From NCBI RefSeq assembly GCF_014467235.1, contig NZ_NKHP01000016.1, positions 1-64,000 on the forward strand: DNA of 64,000 nt, written 5' to 3'. Below the pieces are notes generated by a model. That model was not told the origin of the DNA. It did no database searches and worked only from the letters and a program-made list of their open reading frames with translations. Shown here one piece after another: positions 53,277 to 62,715 of the stretch; within the stretch, counting starts at the first letter, position 1; each line of letters opens with the position of its first letter. The DNA comes from Xenorhabdus indica. GTDB taxonomy: Bacteria; Pseudomonadota; Gammaproteobacteria; Enterobacterales; Enterobacteriaceae. Position numbers and translations under genes: made by a program.

Positions 53277-53644
53277 TCATAATAACGATAGACTCATTTT
53301 TCTCATTTCCGGTTGTTGCCCTAATGAAAATGCAGTCATAAGTTTTTCAACGCACGCTAAAAGTTGTCACATAGACTGACAGCAATGATTCCGTGTGACG
53401 GTTTTATGCGAAGACTGCCACAGGCGTTCAATCTTATTTAGCCATGGCGAATAGATCGGTAAAAATAGCAGGTTAAATTGAGGATTTTGTTTTAGTCATT
53501 CCCTGACTTTCCGGCTTTTGTGAATACCATAATCATCCAAAATCAACGTGATACTTTTGGCTTGGCGATACTGACGATTAATTTTCTCTAACATATTGAT
53601 AAATAAATCAGAGTTTTTCTTTATACCCCCCGACATAGGTCACT
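53277..53644 (-). pseudogene. IS630-family transposase, broken fragment
   Basis: The minus strand encodes the DDE part: GGIKKNSDLFINMLEKINRQ, ITLILDDYGIHKSRKVRE with a stop, then LLFLPIYSPWLNKIERLWQ. A second stop replaces the Trp seen in the 1689-1870 copy (TGG to TGA). The N-terminal end is cut by the IS3-family left end at 53645. Confidence 0.88.
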
Positions 53645-53715
53645 TGTAGTAGTATAAGGATCTTGGACACCTCAAAAGCCTTCTAATGTTATTCATATGA
53701 TAATGACGTGTGACA

Positions 53716-54030
53716 ATGAAAGTGAAACTCACCAAATGCCATTATTCCATTGAATTTAAGCTGGAAGCGGTTCAACAGGTTGTTCTCCATCAACAACGGG
53801 TTGTCGATATCGCCCGTTCATTGGGGATCAATAACAGCACGCTGGGAAAATGGGTTCGCCAGTACCAGGCCGAAATATAGGGAATAACGCTTGTGGGTAA
53901 GGTACTGACGCCCGAACAACGCCAGATACAATCATTAGAAAAACAAGTGAAATATCTGGAAATGGAAAAAGAAATCTTAAAGCAGGTGGCCGTGCTGATG
54001 AGCGAGATGCGCAGTGGCTCTATGCGTTGA
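53716..54030 (+). pseudogene. IS3-family OrfA with internal stop
   Basis: It encodes an HTH_Tnp_1 domain (DIARSLGINNSTLGKWVRQY) interrupted by TAG at 53878, and then the leucine-zipper part (EQRQIQSLEKQVKYLEMEKE). It ends at 54030 where orfB would follow by frameshift. Confidence 0.88.
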
Positions 54031-54159
54031 TCACACGGCTGAACCTCCGGTGGTCAGTCAGGGCAAGATCACGAATGTTTTTTAGTCAAAAATAAACAAG
54101 TTGCTTCGCGTAAAGAGCTGTGATCTTATACTCTTTTTTGAGAGTTGAAAATCAATACC

Positions 54160-54396
54160 ATGTACCTCGAAAACTTTAGCCTGCATTTTTCAGAGATCCA
54201 AGACCCGCGCCAGAGAGCGAAAGTCGCTTATTCCTTATTTGATATCCTGTTTGCGTCGCTTTGTGCAATGATTGCGGGGGCAGAAGGCTGGAACGATATT
54301 CAGGAATATATCGAGGGCTACCATGAGTGGTTTCTGCAACAAGGCATGTTCAAAGAAGGTGTACCCGTTGATGATACGTTTGCCCGGATCGTTTAG
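54160..54396 (+). pseudogene. ISAs1-family transposase, N-terminal fragment
   Basis: LHFSEIQDPRQRAKVAYSLF and FDILFASLCAMIAGAEGWND match the N-terminal domain of ISAs1 transposases. The frame ends at a stop after DDTFARIV and continues directly into IS3 OrfB sequence. It is a different ISAs1 lineage from the 55524-59514 copy. Confidence 0.88.
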
Positions 54397-54879
54397 CGGA
54401 TCAACCTATAACAATTTAACTTCTGTTTTATCAATTGGATGAACTCACTTCCCGTCGGGTGGTGGGAATGGCCATCGGCTCCTCGCCGGATGCTGAGCTG
54501 GTCTGCCGGGTATTGAATAACGAATTGGAAACGCGTCATCTTGAAGGACGGCTGGTTTTTCATTCAGATCAAGGCAGTCAATACAGGAGTAAAAAGTTTC
54601 GCCGCTTACTCTGGCAAAATAAAATTATCCAAAGCATGAGTCGCAAGGACAATTGCTACGATAATTCTCCCATGGTACGGGTATTCCGGAGTTTGAAAAG
54701 TGAAGGATCCCGCCAGAAGGCTATCGGGATATTCATGAGGCAATGAGGGATGTCACAACGACATCCGTCCCCATAGCTTTAATGGGGGAATTTCTCCGGC
54801 TGAATACGAAAGACAGTGGGAAGCGGCTAAAAATGTGTCCGAAAGTTCTTGACCACTACATTTTTCGATTCAGTCTTTT

Positions 54880-55470
54880 TATCCGGGTTCATGCGTTAAA
54901 TTGTTTCTTTCTAAATGTTGGGTGAATATTTTCCCAGTCAGGTGTTCTGCTTCTGGGAGGTTGTTATACACAGCATCATTATCCGTACAATGAATATTAA
55001 AGGTAAAGGGCGATAAAAAGGTAAGTAGTTTGTCTAATGTTTTTCTGGCTGCGATCCCAAAAACAGGCGCCACTCTTTGTTTCAGAGAGGGTTCCCGAGC
55101 ATACCAGAGCCAGCGTTGATTTTTCTTGTTCCCACAAACGCCCCTTGCTCATCCATTTCACAGATAAGTTGAATGTTATCCCCGCCAAGAGGACGCGTCG
55201 TCATATTTCGGGGTGTAAGTTTTTAGCGTTGTCATGATGGTGCTTGTGGCCACTTTCAGGACACGGGCGGTGTTGCGGTATTCATTGCCATATCAATAGA
55301 TTGCTTTTTAACACCGAGTTTGCAGGCTTGATAGGTGTATTCCAATTGAAAGATCTTACAGCAGGCATAACAGCGATGACCGCCATTTCCTTTTCCATGC
55401 CCTTTGACATGTTCTACTGTGTGACAATAACGAAAATAAACGTCAACTTTAGCCAGATTCCACCATTAAA
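54880..55470 (-). mobile_element. IS1-family element, degenerate
   Basis: On the minus strand, from about 55450, an InsA-like part reads HVKGHGKGNGGHRCYACC and LEYTYQACK. The InsB part ends in ARKTLDKLLTFLSPFTFNIH and HLERNNLTHEPG. There is no usable start codon, at least one frameshift near 55280, and truncation at about 54880 where it meets other IS debris. Confidence 0.82.
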
Positions 55471-55515
55471 AAGTTAGAGCATATTACAATAACTAACTAT
55501 TCAATACATAACCTG

Positions 55516-55523
55516 TTTTATAG
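55516..55523. repeat. 8 bp target-site duplication, left copy
   Basis: TTTTATAG flanks the left end of the ISAs1 element and is repeated exactly at 59515-59522. Eight bp is within the size known for ISAs1-family insertions. Confidence 0.9.
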
Positions 55524-55626
55524 CCAGGGCAAACGGGTCTAAATTGACCAATGTGATTAACTGAGTGCATTCGGTAGTTTGTTATTTATAATCAGCATCC
55601 TGTCAAGAATAACCGTAGAAACTGCC

Positions 55627-55881
55627 ATGCAAGCAACCACCCTGAGTCATGCCTTTGGGCACCTCACTGATCCACGTGTTAGCCGAACTAAACAGTATAC
55701 CCTCATCGATATTCTGACCATCTCGATTTGTGCCGTGATCTGTGGTTGTGAAGGTTTCAATGCGATTGAAGAATACGGTAAATCCAAAGAAGATTGGTTT
55801 CGGCAATTTCTGGATCTTCCCAATGGCATCCCCAGCCATGATACCTTTAACGATGTGATAAACCGGCTTGCTCCCCAGTAA
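55627..55881 (+). pseudogene. ISAs1 transposase, N-terminal part
   Basis: MQATTLSHAFGHLTDPRVSR, LIDILTISICAVICGCEGFN and DLPNGIPSHDTFNDVINRLA are the family's N-terminal blocks. The frame stops at 55881 and resumes in another frame (from about 55868) with ITIDAMGCQYKIADQIVENQ and YVLALKGNQGEFHDDIKLFL up to about 56230. Confidence 0.88.
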
Positions 55882-56373
55882 TTTGGGCACGCTTTTACCC
55901 AATGGCGTTCCTGCTCTCCATTTGGTCAGCGCCTGGTCAGTCGCGAATCAACTCTGCTTTGGTCAGGTGAAATTCTCGGATAAATCGAACGAAATTACCG
56001 CGATCCCAAAACTGCTGGCCTTGCTGGATATTGAAGGTTCTACCATCACGATTGACGCGATGGGTTGCCAGTACAAAATCGCTGACCAGATTGTCGAGAA
56101 CCAGGCCGATTATGTGCTGGCGTTAAAAGGCAATCAGGGCGAGTTTCATGATGATATCAAACTCTTTTTAGATACCCAGTTGACGAAAGGTTTTACGGGG
56201 ATTTCTCACGCCAAAACCCAGAGCACGGAGGAATATAATGAACGCATCCCAACCACTGAACCTTTGGCACCGTGCTGGAATTGAGAGATGAGGCATGGTT
56301 CCTCGCAGATTTCCGGCCTTATAGTGCCTAAAAGCGGGAGCCTGTTGCTCCCTGATGACGGGAGGAACCACTC

Positions 56374-57396
56374 ATGAAATTTACTCCTTTTGGCGTCGAT
56401 ATTGCAAAACATTTGATGCAAATTCATTTTGTCGATGAATACACCGGTGAAGTTATTGATAGACAGCTGCGGCGGCAGGATTTTTTAACGTTCTTCAGTA
56501 ACCGCGAGTCTTGCCTGATTGGCATGGAAGCGTGTGGCGGTGCTCACTACTGGGCACGGGAATTGAGAAAACTGGGGCATGAAGTGCGTTTGCTTCAGGC
56601 GCGATTCGTCAGGGCATTCCGGATGGGAAATAAGAATGATGTTCAGGATGCCCGAGCCATATGGCAGGCGGTTCAACAACCCGGTAAATCGGTTGCCGTC
56701 AAAAACGAAGAACACCAGGCTATTCTGTCGTTACACAGGATGCGTTACCAATTAGTGAAATTCAGAACTGCGCAAATCAATGCGCTGCATGGTTTGCTAC
56801 TGGAGTTCGGTGAAACTGTGCATAAGGGCAGAGCTTCATTGGATAAAGCGATGCCGGAGATACTTGAGCGGCTAAGGGAAAAACTGGCCCCTTTCCTGCT
56901 CAATCTTCTTGAAGAACAATACCACCGCTTGAACGAAATTGATGAACAAATTGAACAGGTGGAAAAACAACTCATAGCGTGGGCAAAACAGAATGCCGAT
57001 TGCCAGCGGATTATGAAAATACCCGGTGTTGGTGTGCTGATTGCGACCGCCGCCATAGCCACAATGGGCGATCCCCGTGCGTTCCGGTCGGGCAGAGAAT
57101 TTTCGGCCTATCTGGGATTAGTGCCGAAACAGACGGGGACGGGAGGCCGGATCAAATTACTGGGGAGCAGTAAACGGGGAGCTACCTATCTGAGAACGCT
57201 GTTTATCCATGGAGCAAGAGTCGCCACCTTAACCACAAAAACGCCCTTACCCTGGGTGACTGAACTCAAAAAACGACGGCCGGCCTGCGTGGCTATAGTG
57301 GGGATGGCCAATAAACTGGCTCGTACTGTTTGGGCTCTGGTAGCCCATCAGCGGGATTACCAAAAAGATTACGTCAGTGTCAGACCGCTTAATTAA
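56374..57396 (+). CDS. IS110-family (IS1111 group) transposase
   Basis: This intact 340-residue DEDD transposase has the RuvC-like N-terminal part FGVDIAKHLMQIHFVDEYTG, GMEACGGAHYWARELRKLGH, KNDVQDARAIWQAVQQ, and the C-terminal helix-hairpin-helix and Ser region IMKIPGVGVLIATAAIATMG, EFSAYLGLVPKQTGTGGRIK. The GACGGAHYWAREL style places it in the IS1111 group. It is the only full-length transposase in the window and so could be active. It was inserted into the ISAs1 transposase gene. Confidence 0.92.
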   Translation: MKFTPFGVDIAKHLMQIHFVDEYTGEVIDRQLRRQDFLTFFSNRESCLIGMEACGGAHYWARELRKLGHEVRLLQARFVRAFRMGNKNDVQDARAIWQAVQQPGKSVAVKNEEHQAILSLHRMRYQLVKFRTAQINALHGLLLEFGETVHKGRASLDKAMPEILERLREKLAPFLLNLLEEQYHRLNEIDEQIEQVEKQLIAWAKQNADCQRIMKIPGVGVLIATAAIATMGDPRAFRSGREFSAYLGLVPKQTGTGGRIKLLGSSKRGATYLRTLFIHGARVATLTTKTPLPWVTELKKRRPACVAIVGMANKLARTVWALVAHQRDYQKDYVSVRPLN

Positions 57397-57674
57397 AACC
57401 TGACACTGATTAATCTCAACATGTAATGACAAGGCTGAATGCAGAAAGATTGCGGAGGCAATAATCATGATGACAAAGACAGGTAAGACCGTGACTCGCT
57501 AAGCCTGTATGGTCGCCAGAGCGTCAAGCTCGTCGGAGGAATGAGGAGCAAGCCAGCGGATTACATCGAGGCCCGCAGCATCGGCTGCAATAAGGCTGAT
57601 GTTATGAACTCCCGCTCCTCACGGAGTAAGATGGGAATTCATCAATAAAATCCAGCCAGCTTTGGGAGGAGATT
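57397..57674 (+). other. Non-coding right end of IS110 element 1, possible bridge RNA
   Basis: The 278 bp between two IS110 transposase genes have no gene but hold hairpins, e.g. GCAGC-atcg-GCTGC at 57575-57588 and GAGC-gtcaa-GCTC near 57511. IS1111-group elements are reported to encode their bridge RNA in the right end. The junction with element 2 is not resolved. Confidence 0.45.
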
Positions 57675-58699
57675 ATGCCTAATCTCATCATCGGTCTTGA
57701 TATTGCTAAATTGCTAAAAATATTTTTCAAGTTTATGGGACCAACCACCGTAGCATAGCCACTATTAAACGAAAGTTACGTCGAAATAGTGTGTTGAAGT
57801 TTTTTGCGACTCTGGAGCCTGCACTCATTGGGATTGAAGCCTGCCATAGTGCACATTATTGGGCTCGGGAATTGAGAAAACTGGGGCATACGGTTCATTT
57901 GTTGCCAACCCAATACGTTAAACCTTTTGTTGTTGGTGGAAAAAATGATGCTAATGATGCTGCTGCGATCTGTATGGCAGTAACAAGACGGGATATTCAC
58001 TGTGTGCCCATAAAAAGTGCTGAGCAGCAATCATTACAGTCATTGCACCGAATACGGGAAGGAGCTATTCAGGAAAGAACAGCTAAATCAAATCAGATCC
58101 GGAGTCTGTTTTCAGAAGAAGGCATCATATTTCCGACCGGGCTGTCTTCGCTAAAAAAAGGTCTCCTTGAGCTTATAGAGGACGGTGAGTCCGTGATAAC
58201 CCCTATCCTGAGAAAGCTGGGCAAGATGTATCTTGAACAATTATCCTGTTTACAGGCGTGGATCGGTGAGCTTAACGAAATGATTGACAGATATTTCAAA
58301 GAGAACGATGCCTGTCAACGGTTAGCCACCATTCCCGGTATTGGGCCGGTGATCGCCACGGCCATTGTCAGTCGCGTTGGGGATCCTGGTCTGTTCAAAA
58401 ATGGCCGACACTTTGCTGCCTGGCTAGGGTTAACTCCCAGGCAATATTCCAGTGGTGGAAAAACCCGACTCGCCGGAATAACGAAACGGGGTGATAGTTA
58501 TATACGAAAGTTGCTGGTTCAGGGCGCCAGAGCCGTGATTTACCACATAAACCGAAGGCATGATAACTATGGCGATTGGATAAAAAAACTGATGCAGCGC
58601 CGTCCGGTAAATATTGTGGCTATCGCGCTGGCAAATAAGATCGCCAGAATATCATGGGTGATACTAATGGGTGAAGAAAAGTTCAGAGTGACATCGTAA
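57675..58699 (+). pseudogene. IS110-family transposase with an 8 bp frameshift duplication
   Basis: The start MPNLIIGLDIAK at 57675 is followed by a tandem copy of ATTGCTAA (57702-57709 and 57710-57717), which shifts the frame. Without it the sequence would read on as KNIFQVYGTNHRSIAT. The remaining frame (57791-58699) has IEACHSAHYWARELRKLGHT, KNDANDAAAICMAVTRRD and IPGIGPVIATAIVSRVGDPG. The DEDD residues other than the first are intact. Confidence 0.9.
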
Positions 58700-59042
58700 T
58701 CACAGGGGAATGAAATTTATTTTAGCTGTATTGATCTTGCTAATTGCGCAGGAAAAGTGAGAGGGGAGATCGGTCAAACCGACACCTGCAAAACCTGATA
58801 TATCCGACGACCAAGAATGAATAAAGGTCTGAAGGCCGATAAGGAGCAGGTGTGCATATATCCATCATGGCTCAGCAGAAAATAACCTGCAAACACAGAA
58901 GCCGAATGTACGAACGCAGTTATGACCGCCATTCAACGAACCTATCTTGCACATAAGCGGGAGTTCATGTATGGATATAGAGCTGCAACCTACCGTCGAT
59001 GTCAACATGATTTTTGTCTTGCAAACGGGATGCGTTCATATA
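58700..59042 (+). other. Non-coding right end of IS110 element 2
   Basis: This stretch after the second transposase has no supported gene and is probably the right end of the element, ending about where ISAs1 sequence (DHGRIEQRQLWLVND) resumes at 59046. Confidence 0.5.
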
Positions 59043-59045
59043 GGT

Positions 59046-59494
59046 GATCATGGCCGTATCGAACAGCGTCAGTTGTGGCTGGTTAACGATACCATTGGTT
59101 GCGGGAACAGCACCCTCAGTGGCATACGCTGGGCGGCATCGCGGTTGTGGAGTCCTGGTGTGAAGAGCAGGGAAAACCAGCGAGTTATGAAAGACGTTAT
59201 TATATCACCAGTCACCGTGATAAGTCGGCCGACTTTATCGCGTGTGCGATACGCAGTCATTGGCATATTGAAACGAAGCTGCACTGGCAGTTGGACGTCA
59301 GTTTTGGTGAAGACAGCCAACGTCTGAGAAGTGGCTATGCCGCTGAAAACACAGCATTAATGAATAAAATAGCCCTTAACCTATTGAAAAATGAGAAAAC
59401 AGTTAAGGTGGGTGTAAAAACCAAGCGTCAGAAAGCAGGATGGGATAATAGTTATATGCTGAAAGTCCTCACGGTGGGTTTTACGTCAGTATAA
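59046..59494 (+). pseudogene. ISAs1 transposase, C-terminal part
   Basis: DHGRIEQRQLWLVND is followed by a frameshift near 59098. It continues EQHPQWHTLGGIAVVESWCE, YERRYYITSHRDKSADFIAC and IRSHWHIETKLHWQLDVSFG, with the last catalytic Glu region (EDSQRLRSG). The stop lies next to the right inverted repeat. Confidence 0.9.
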
Positions 59495-59514
59495 TTTAGA
59501 TCCGTTTGCCCTGG

Positions 59515-59522
59515 TTTTATAG
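59515..59522. repeat. 8 bp target-site duplication, right copy
   Basis: TTTTATAG, identical to 55516-55523. It contains the feoC stop codon (TTA read on the minus strand), so the insertion left feoC intact. Confidence 0.9.
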
Positions 59523-59765
59523 CCCCTTATCTTTTATCACTAATTGATACGCCTTAATCTCGCATTTTTGTGTTTCCGGGCACTGCTTACAGCCACCACT
59601 CAGGCAGGAGGAAATATCCACTTCCTCCAATTTACCCATTATCACCAGTTGCTTGAGCATGGCTTCTACTATGGACTGTGGCGCTGAAAGCTGATGGCTC
59701 AACGATCTAACATCGGTACGTCCATTAAGGGCAACGGTATCCCGGACTTGCAACAGGCTAATCAT
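59517..59765 (-). CDS. feoC: Ferrous iron transport protein FeoC
   Basis: This 82-residue winged-helix protein has an Fe-S type Cys cluster: SSCLSGGCKQCPETQKCEIK. It regulates or stabilises FeoB. The N-terminal helix-turn-helix is LLQVRDTVALNGRTDVRSLS. It is last in feoABC, 8 bp after feoB. An IS insertion begins 2 bp past its stop. Confidence 0.93.
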   Translation of the reverse strand: MISLLQVRDTVALNGRTDVRSLSHQLSAPQSIVEAMLKQLVIMGKLEEVDISSCLSGGCKQCPETQKCEIKAYQLVIKDKGL

Positions 59766-59773
59766 AATGGCTC

Positions 59774-62104
59774 CTAGTGACAGCTACCGCCGGAACATTC
59801 GCAGTTTCGGTCTTTGGTGCTGTGATCTTTGGTACTATTAAGTGCAATTGTGACTTTACTGCGTGCGCGACGTAAGCCAATAAAGACAAATATATTAAAC
59901 AGAATGACAGCTAGAATAGTGAGCAAACTGCTTTGCGGATGTGCAGAAAACGTCGCGACCTGATAGAACAGCGCAGACAGAGAATAGGCGACGTTTAATC
60001 CCCATAGAATGGAAAAAGTCATCCAGCCACGGCTGGTCTCACGGGCAATAGCTCCCATTACAGAAACACAGGGAACGTATAACAGCACGAAAATCAGGTA
60101 GCTATAGGCTGCGATAGTTGAACCAAATTTAACGCTCATCACTCCCATAGAACTACTGTCCATATCGCCATCGCCTTTGCTGGCTTCAATCGGGTTAGAC
60201 AAAGCACTGAGAGTCAATGCTTCTTTCAAACTATCCCATGTTTCTGTCACTGAACCTTTCAGCTCATCCAGCAAATTAAATTCATCCGGATTGAAGGGTT
60301 GTTTAGTGATATTTTCAGCGGTATAAAGCGTATTCAGTGTACCGACAACGACCTCTTTTGCCATTGCTCCCGTGATCAGGCCGACAGTTGCCTGCCAGTT
60401 CTCAGCATGTACACCGATAGGCTGAAGGATCGGAGTGATGACTTTACTGACAGACGCCAGAGCAGATTCGTTGATATTGTCCACGGTCTTGCCAGAGAAA
60501 GAAAAACTATTGAGAGCGCCGATAAACATACTAGCGGCGACAATCACTTTACCCGCACGGATCACAAATCCTTTCAGACGCTGCCAGGTTTGGATTAGCA
60601 GGGTTTTGGCATGGGGAATATGGTATACCGGCAGCTCCATAACAAAAGGTGATGCTTCTCCCCGCATTATGGTGAATTTGAGCAGCAAGCCTGTCAGGAT
60701 AGCAACGACAATGCCGAGGATATACAGAGAAAAGACAATACTTGCGCCCTGTTTATTAAAGAAGGCTGCGGCAAAGACGGCGAAAATAGCCAGCCGTGCA
60801 CCACAGGACATAAATGGTGCCATCATGATAGTAATCAGTCTCTCACGTGGAGCATCCAGCGTTCTGGAACCCATCACGGCAGGGACGTTACAACCGAAGC
60901 CAACAATCAGTGGGACGAAGGATTTACCCGGCAATCCCAAAGATTGCATCAACCTGTCCATCACAAATGCTGCCCGGGCCATATAGCCAGAGTCTTCAAG
61001 GAAAGAAAGAAACAGGTACATCATGCCGATCTGTGGAACCAATGGCAGCATGGTATTGATACCACCTCCGATACCCTGCGCAAGGAAAATCGTCAGCCAG
61101 TCGGGGAAGTGGAGTGTATAGCCGAGCCACTGCATACCATCAATGAAAATAGCAGCAGAAGCACCATCAAAGATAGGTTGTAAGGCACCACCAATATTAA
61201 TCGCCAGTACGAACATGAGGTACATGACAAACAGAAAGATAGGTACACCTAGCCAGCGATTGAGGATAACTCTGTCCATCGTCTGAGTCAGTTTATTAGG
61301 GATTGCGGAGTGGATATCAGTGACTGCCAGACACAGTGCGTTAATCGTTTGGTAGCGGGCGTCAGCAATAATAAGTTCCGGCTCCTCAATTTGCTGCTGT
61401 TGCAGGCGGGTTTTACTTTCAGTCAGTTGCTCCTGAGTCAGGCCCGAACGTGTAAAGCTGTAAATATCTCCTTCCAGTACCTGTAAGCTGAGCCAACGAC
61501 GTTGTTGTGGATTGAATTTCTCTGAGATCTGGCCGGCGAGAAGAGCGACTTCCTGCAATAAGGTTTTGGGGTAATCAACCAACACAGGCCGAAGAGTTTG
61601 TTGATATTGGTCAATGGCATCTTTCAGCGCGTCTATCCCTGTAGAACGGGTAGAAATGAGTGGGATCACTGGACAACCAAGGCGTTGTTCCAGTGCCGCG
61701 ATATCAATGTTGATATGTTGGCTTTTGGCGATGTCCAACATGTTCAGGGCAAGAATACAGGGAATGCCAAGCTCGATAAGTTGCAACGAAAGATAGAGAT
61801 TACGTTCCAGATTCGAAGCATCAACGACGTTGATAAACATATCAGCTTCACTACTCAGTATGTAGTGACAGGCAATTTGCTCGTCAATCGAAGTTTGTTC
61901 AGAAATGGTAGTAAGAGAATAAGTACCGGGAAGGTCTACAAGATCTATGTGATGATTTTGGGTAGAAAAATGCCCGGTTTTACGTTCAACTGTCACCCCA
62001 GACCAGTTACCGACTCGTTGTCGGGAGCCTGTAAGTTGGTTAAATAAAGTGGTTTTCCCAGAGTTGGGATTACCGATCAAACCTATAGTTAATTGCTTCA
62101 TCAT
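59774..62104 (-). CDS. feoB: Ferrous iron transporter FeoB
   Basis: This 776-residue inner-membrane Fe(II) transporter has an N-terminal G domain: GNPNSGKTTLFN (G1), VDLPGTYSLT (G3), ALNMLDIAK (G4). Two Gate domains follow: GFGCNVPAVMGSRTLDAPRE and GAMAKEVVVGTLNTLY. A Cys-rich tail ends NCECSGGSCH. E. coli FeoB is 773. It is between feoA and feoC in the standard operon. Confidence 0.97.
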   Translation of the reverse strand: MMKQLTIGLIGNPNSGKTTLFNQLTGSRQRVGNWSGVTVERKTGHFSTQNHHIDLVDLPGTYSLTTISEQTSIDEQIACHYILSSEADMFINVVDASNLERNLYLSLQLIELGIPCILALNMLDIAKSQHINIDIAALEQRLGCPVIPLISTRSTGIDALKDAIDQYQQTLRPVLVDYPKTLLQEVALLAGQISEKFNPQQRRWLSLQVLEGDIYSFTRSGLTQEQLTESKTRLQQQQIEEPELIIADARYQTINALCLAVTDIHSAIPNKLTQTMDRVILNRWLGVPIFLFVMYLMFVLAINIGGALQPIFDGASAAIFIDGMQWLGYTLHFPDWLTIFLAQGIGGGINTMLPLVPQIGMMYLFLSFLEDSGYMARAAFVMDRLMQSLGLPGKSFVPLIVGFGCNVPAVMGSRTLDAPRERLITIMMAPFMSCGARLAIFAVFAAAFFNKQGASIVFSLYILGIVVAILTGLLLKFTIMRGEASPFVMELPVYHIPHAKTLLIQTWQRLKGFVIRAGKVIVAASMFIGALNSFSFSGKTVDNINESALASVSKVITPILQPIGVHAENWQATVGLITGAMAKEVVVGTLNTLYTAENITKQPFNPDEFNLLDELKGSVTETWDSLKEALTLSALSNPIEASKGDGDMDSSSMGVMSVKFGSTIAAYSYLIFVLLYVPCVSVMGAIARETSRGWMTFSILWGLNVAYSLSALFYQVATFSAHPQSSLLTILAVILFNIFVFIGLRRARSKVTIALNSTKDHSTKDRNCECSGGSCH

Positions 62105-62169
62105 ACTTTTTACTGATTAGGAATATTGCATGTCATTACATTCAGTTTAGACTGTAATGAACTTGGACT

Positions 62170-62400
62170 TCATTCTGCTGAATTTACTGCTAATGTGAGG
62201 AGTGCTAAGTCTTTTTTACGGAGGATAAGATTGACTCTGCGTGTTTCTATTTGAATGGGATCGCCCAAGGGTGCTACCCGGATGACCTGAAATGTGGAGC
62301 CGGGCAGCATTCCCAGAGATAATAACTTCTGTCTGTATGCTGGATTTATCTGTGGAAAGAATCCCAGAATTTTATAGCTTTGATTTGGAGTCAATAACAT
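62170..62400 (-). CDS. feoA: Ferrous iron transport protein FeoA
   Basis: This 76-residue SH3-like cytosolic partner of FeoB starts [40 protein letters not shown] and [13 protein letters not shown] are the family blocks. The start is the ATG at 62400, by comparison with E. coli FeoA (75 residues); the open frame runs 28 codons further into the Fur-box promoter. Confidence 0.95.
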   Translation of the reverse strand: MLLTPNQSYKILGFFPQINPAYRQKLLSLGMLPGSTFQVIRVAPLGDPIQIETRRVNLILRKKDLALLTLAVNSAE

Positions 62401-62715
62401 ATAACATTCCGTCAAAATTAGAAAGTTAGTGATTATGAGAATTATTATCCTCAATAAAGCAAAATTCACAAGAAAAAAGTGCATTAATTATTTTGAATTA
62501 AAGTACTAATGAGAATAATATGCAATACCAATGCTATGTATCTATCACGAATGATGATGGAGTAAGTTGATATTAATCAGATTAATGGTGATTTTATTGA
62601 AATTAAAGTTATGTAAAGAATGTATGGGGAAGCTAATAACAAGCTCCAATAAGAAATGGAGCTTGTTGCTATTTATTTTTTCTATGAATTTTTCAAATGT
62701 ATTTTGTTTTATTCA
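62401..62715. promoter_or_regulatory. feoABC promoter region with two Fur-box candidates
   Basis: GATTATGAGAATTATTATC (62431-62449) matches 16 of 19 positions of the Fur consensus. A weaker one (acTAATGAGAATAATATGC, 62505-62523) matches 13. This supports iron-repressed feoABC. The part beyond about 62530 is the 3' flank of the PNPOx-like gene, with a hairpin at 62638-62667. Confidence 0.75.
62638..62667. terminator. Hairpin between the PNPOx-like gene and feoA
   Basis: AACAAGCTCCA (62638-62648) and TGGAGCTTGTT (62657-62667) are 11 bp perfect arms. A T-rich stretch follows on the plus strand; the minus-strand gene upstream lacks a strong T-run after it. Confidence 0.65.

Larger units (their letters stand above)
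53645..54860 (+). mobile_element. IS3-family element, internally scrambled
   Basis: Left end TGTAGTAGTATAAGG... (53645-53670) and right end (54835-54860) are imperfect inverted repeats, identical at the first six and last six of 26 positions. The orfA frame starts at 53716 (KVKLTKCHYSIEFKLEAVQQ) and has a stop at 53878. The OrfB integrase part is in 54420-54837 (FHSDQGSQYRSKKFRRLLWQ) with frameshifts near 54715 and 54770. An ISAs1 fragment replaces the start of orfB. No target duplication is seen; inactive. Confidence 0.85.
55524..59514 (+). mobile_element. ISAs1-family element interrupted by two IS110-family elements
   Basis: The ends CCAGGGCAAACGG-G/A-TCTAAATT (55524-55545 and 59493-59514 reversed) are 22 bp inverted repeats with one mismatch. 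An 8 bp duplication flanks them. The transposase is in pieces: 55630-55881, 55868-56230 and about 59043-59494. It is split by about 2.8 kb of IS110 sequence and also by frameshifts near 55880 and 59098. Its right end adjoins feoC. Confidence 0.92.
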
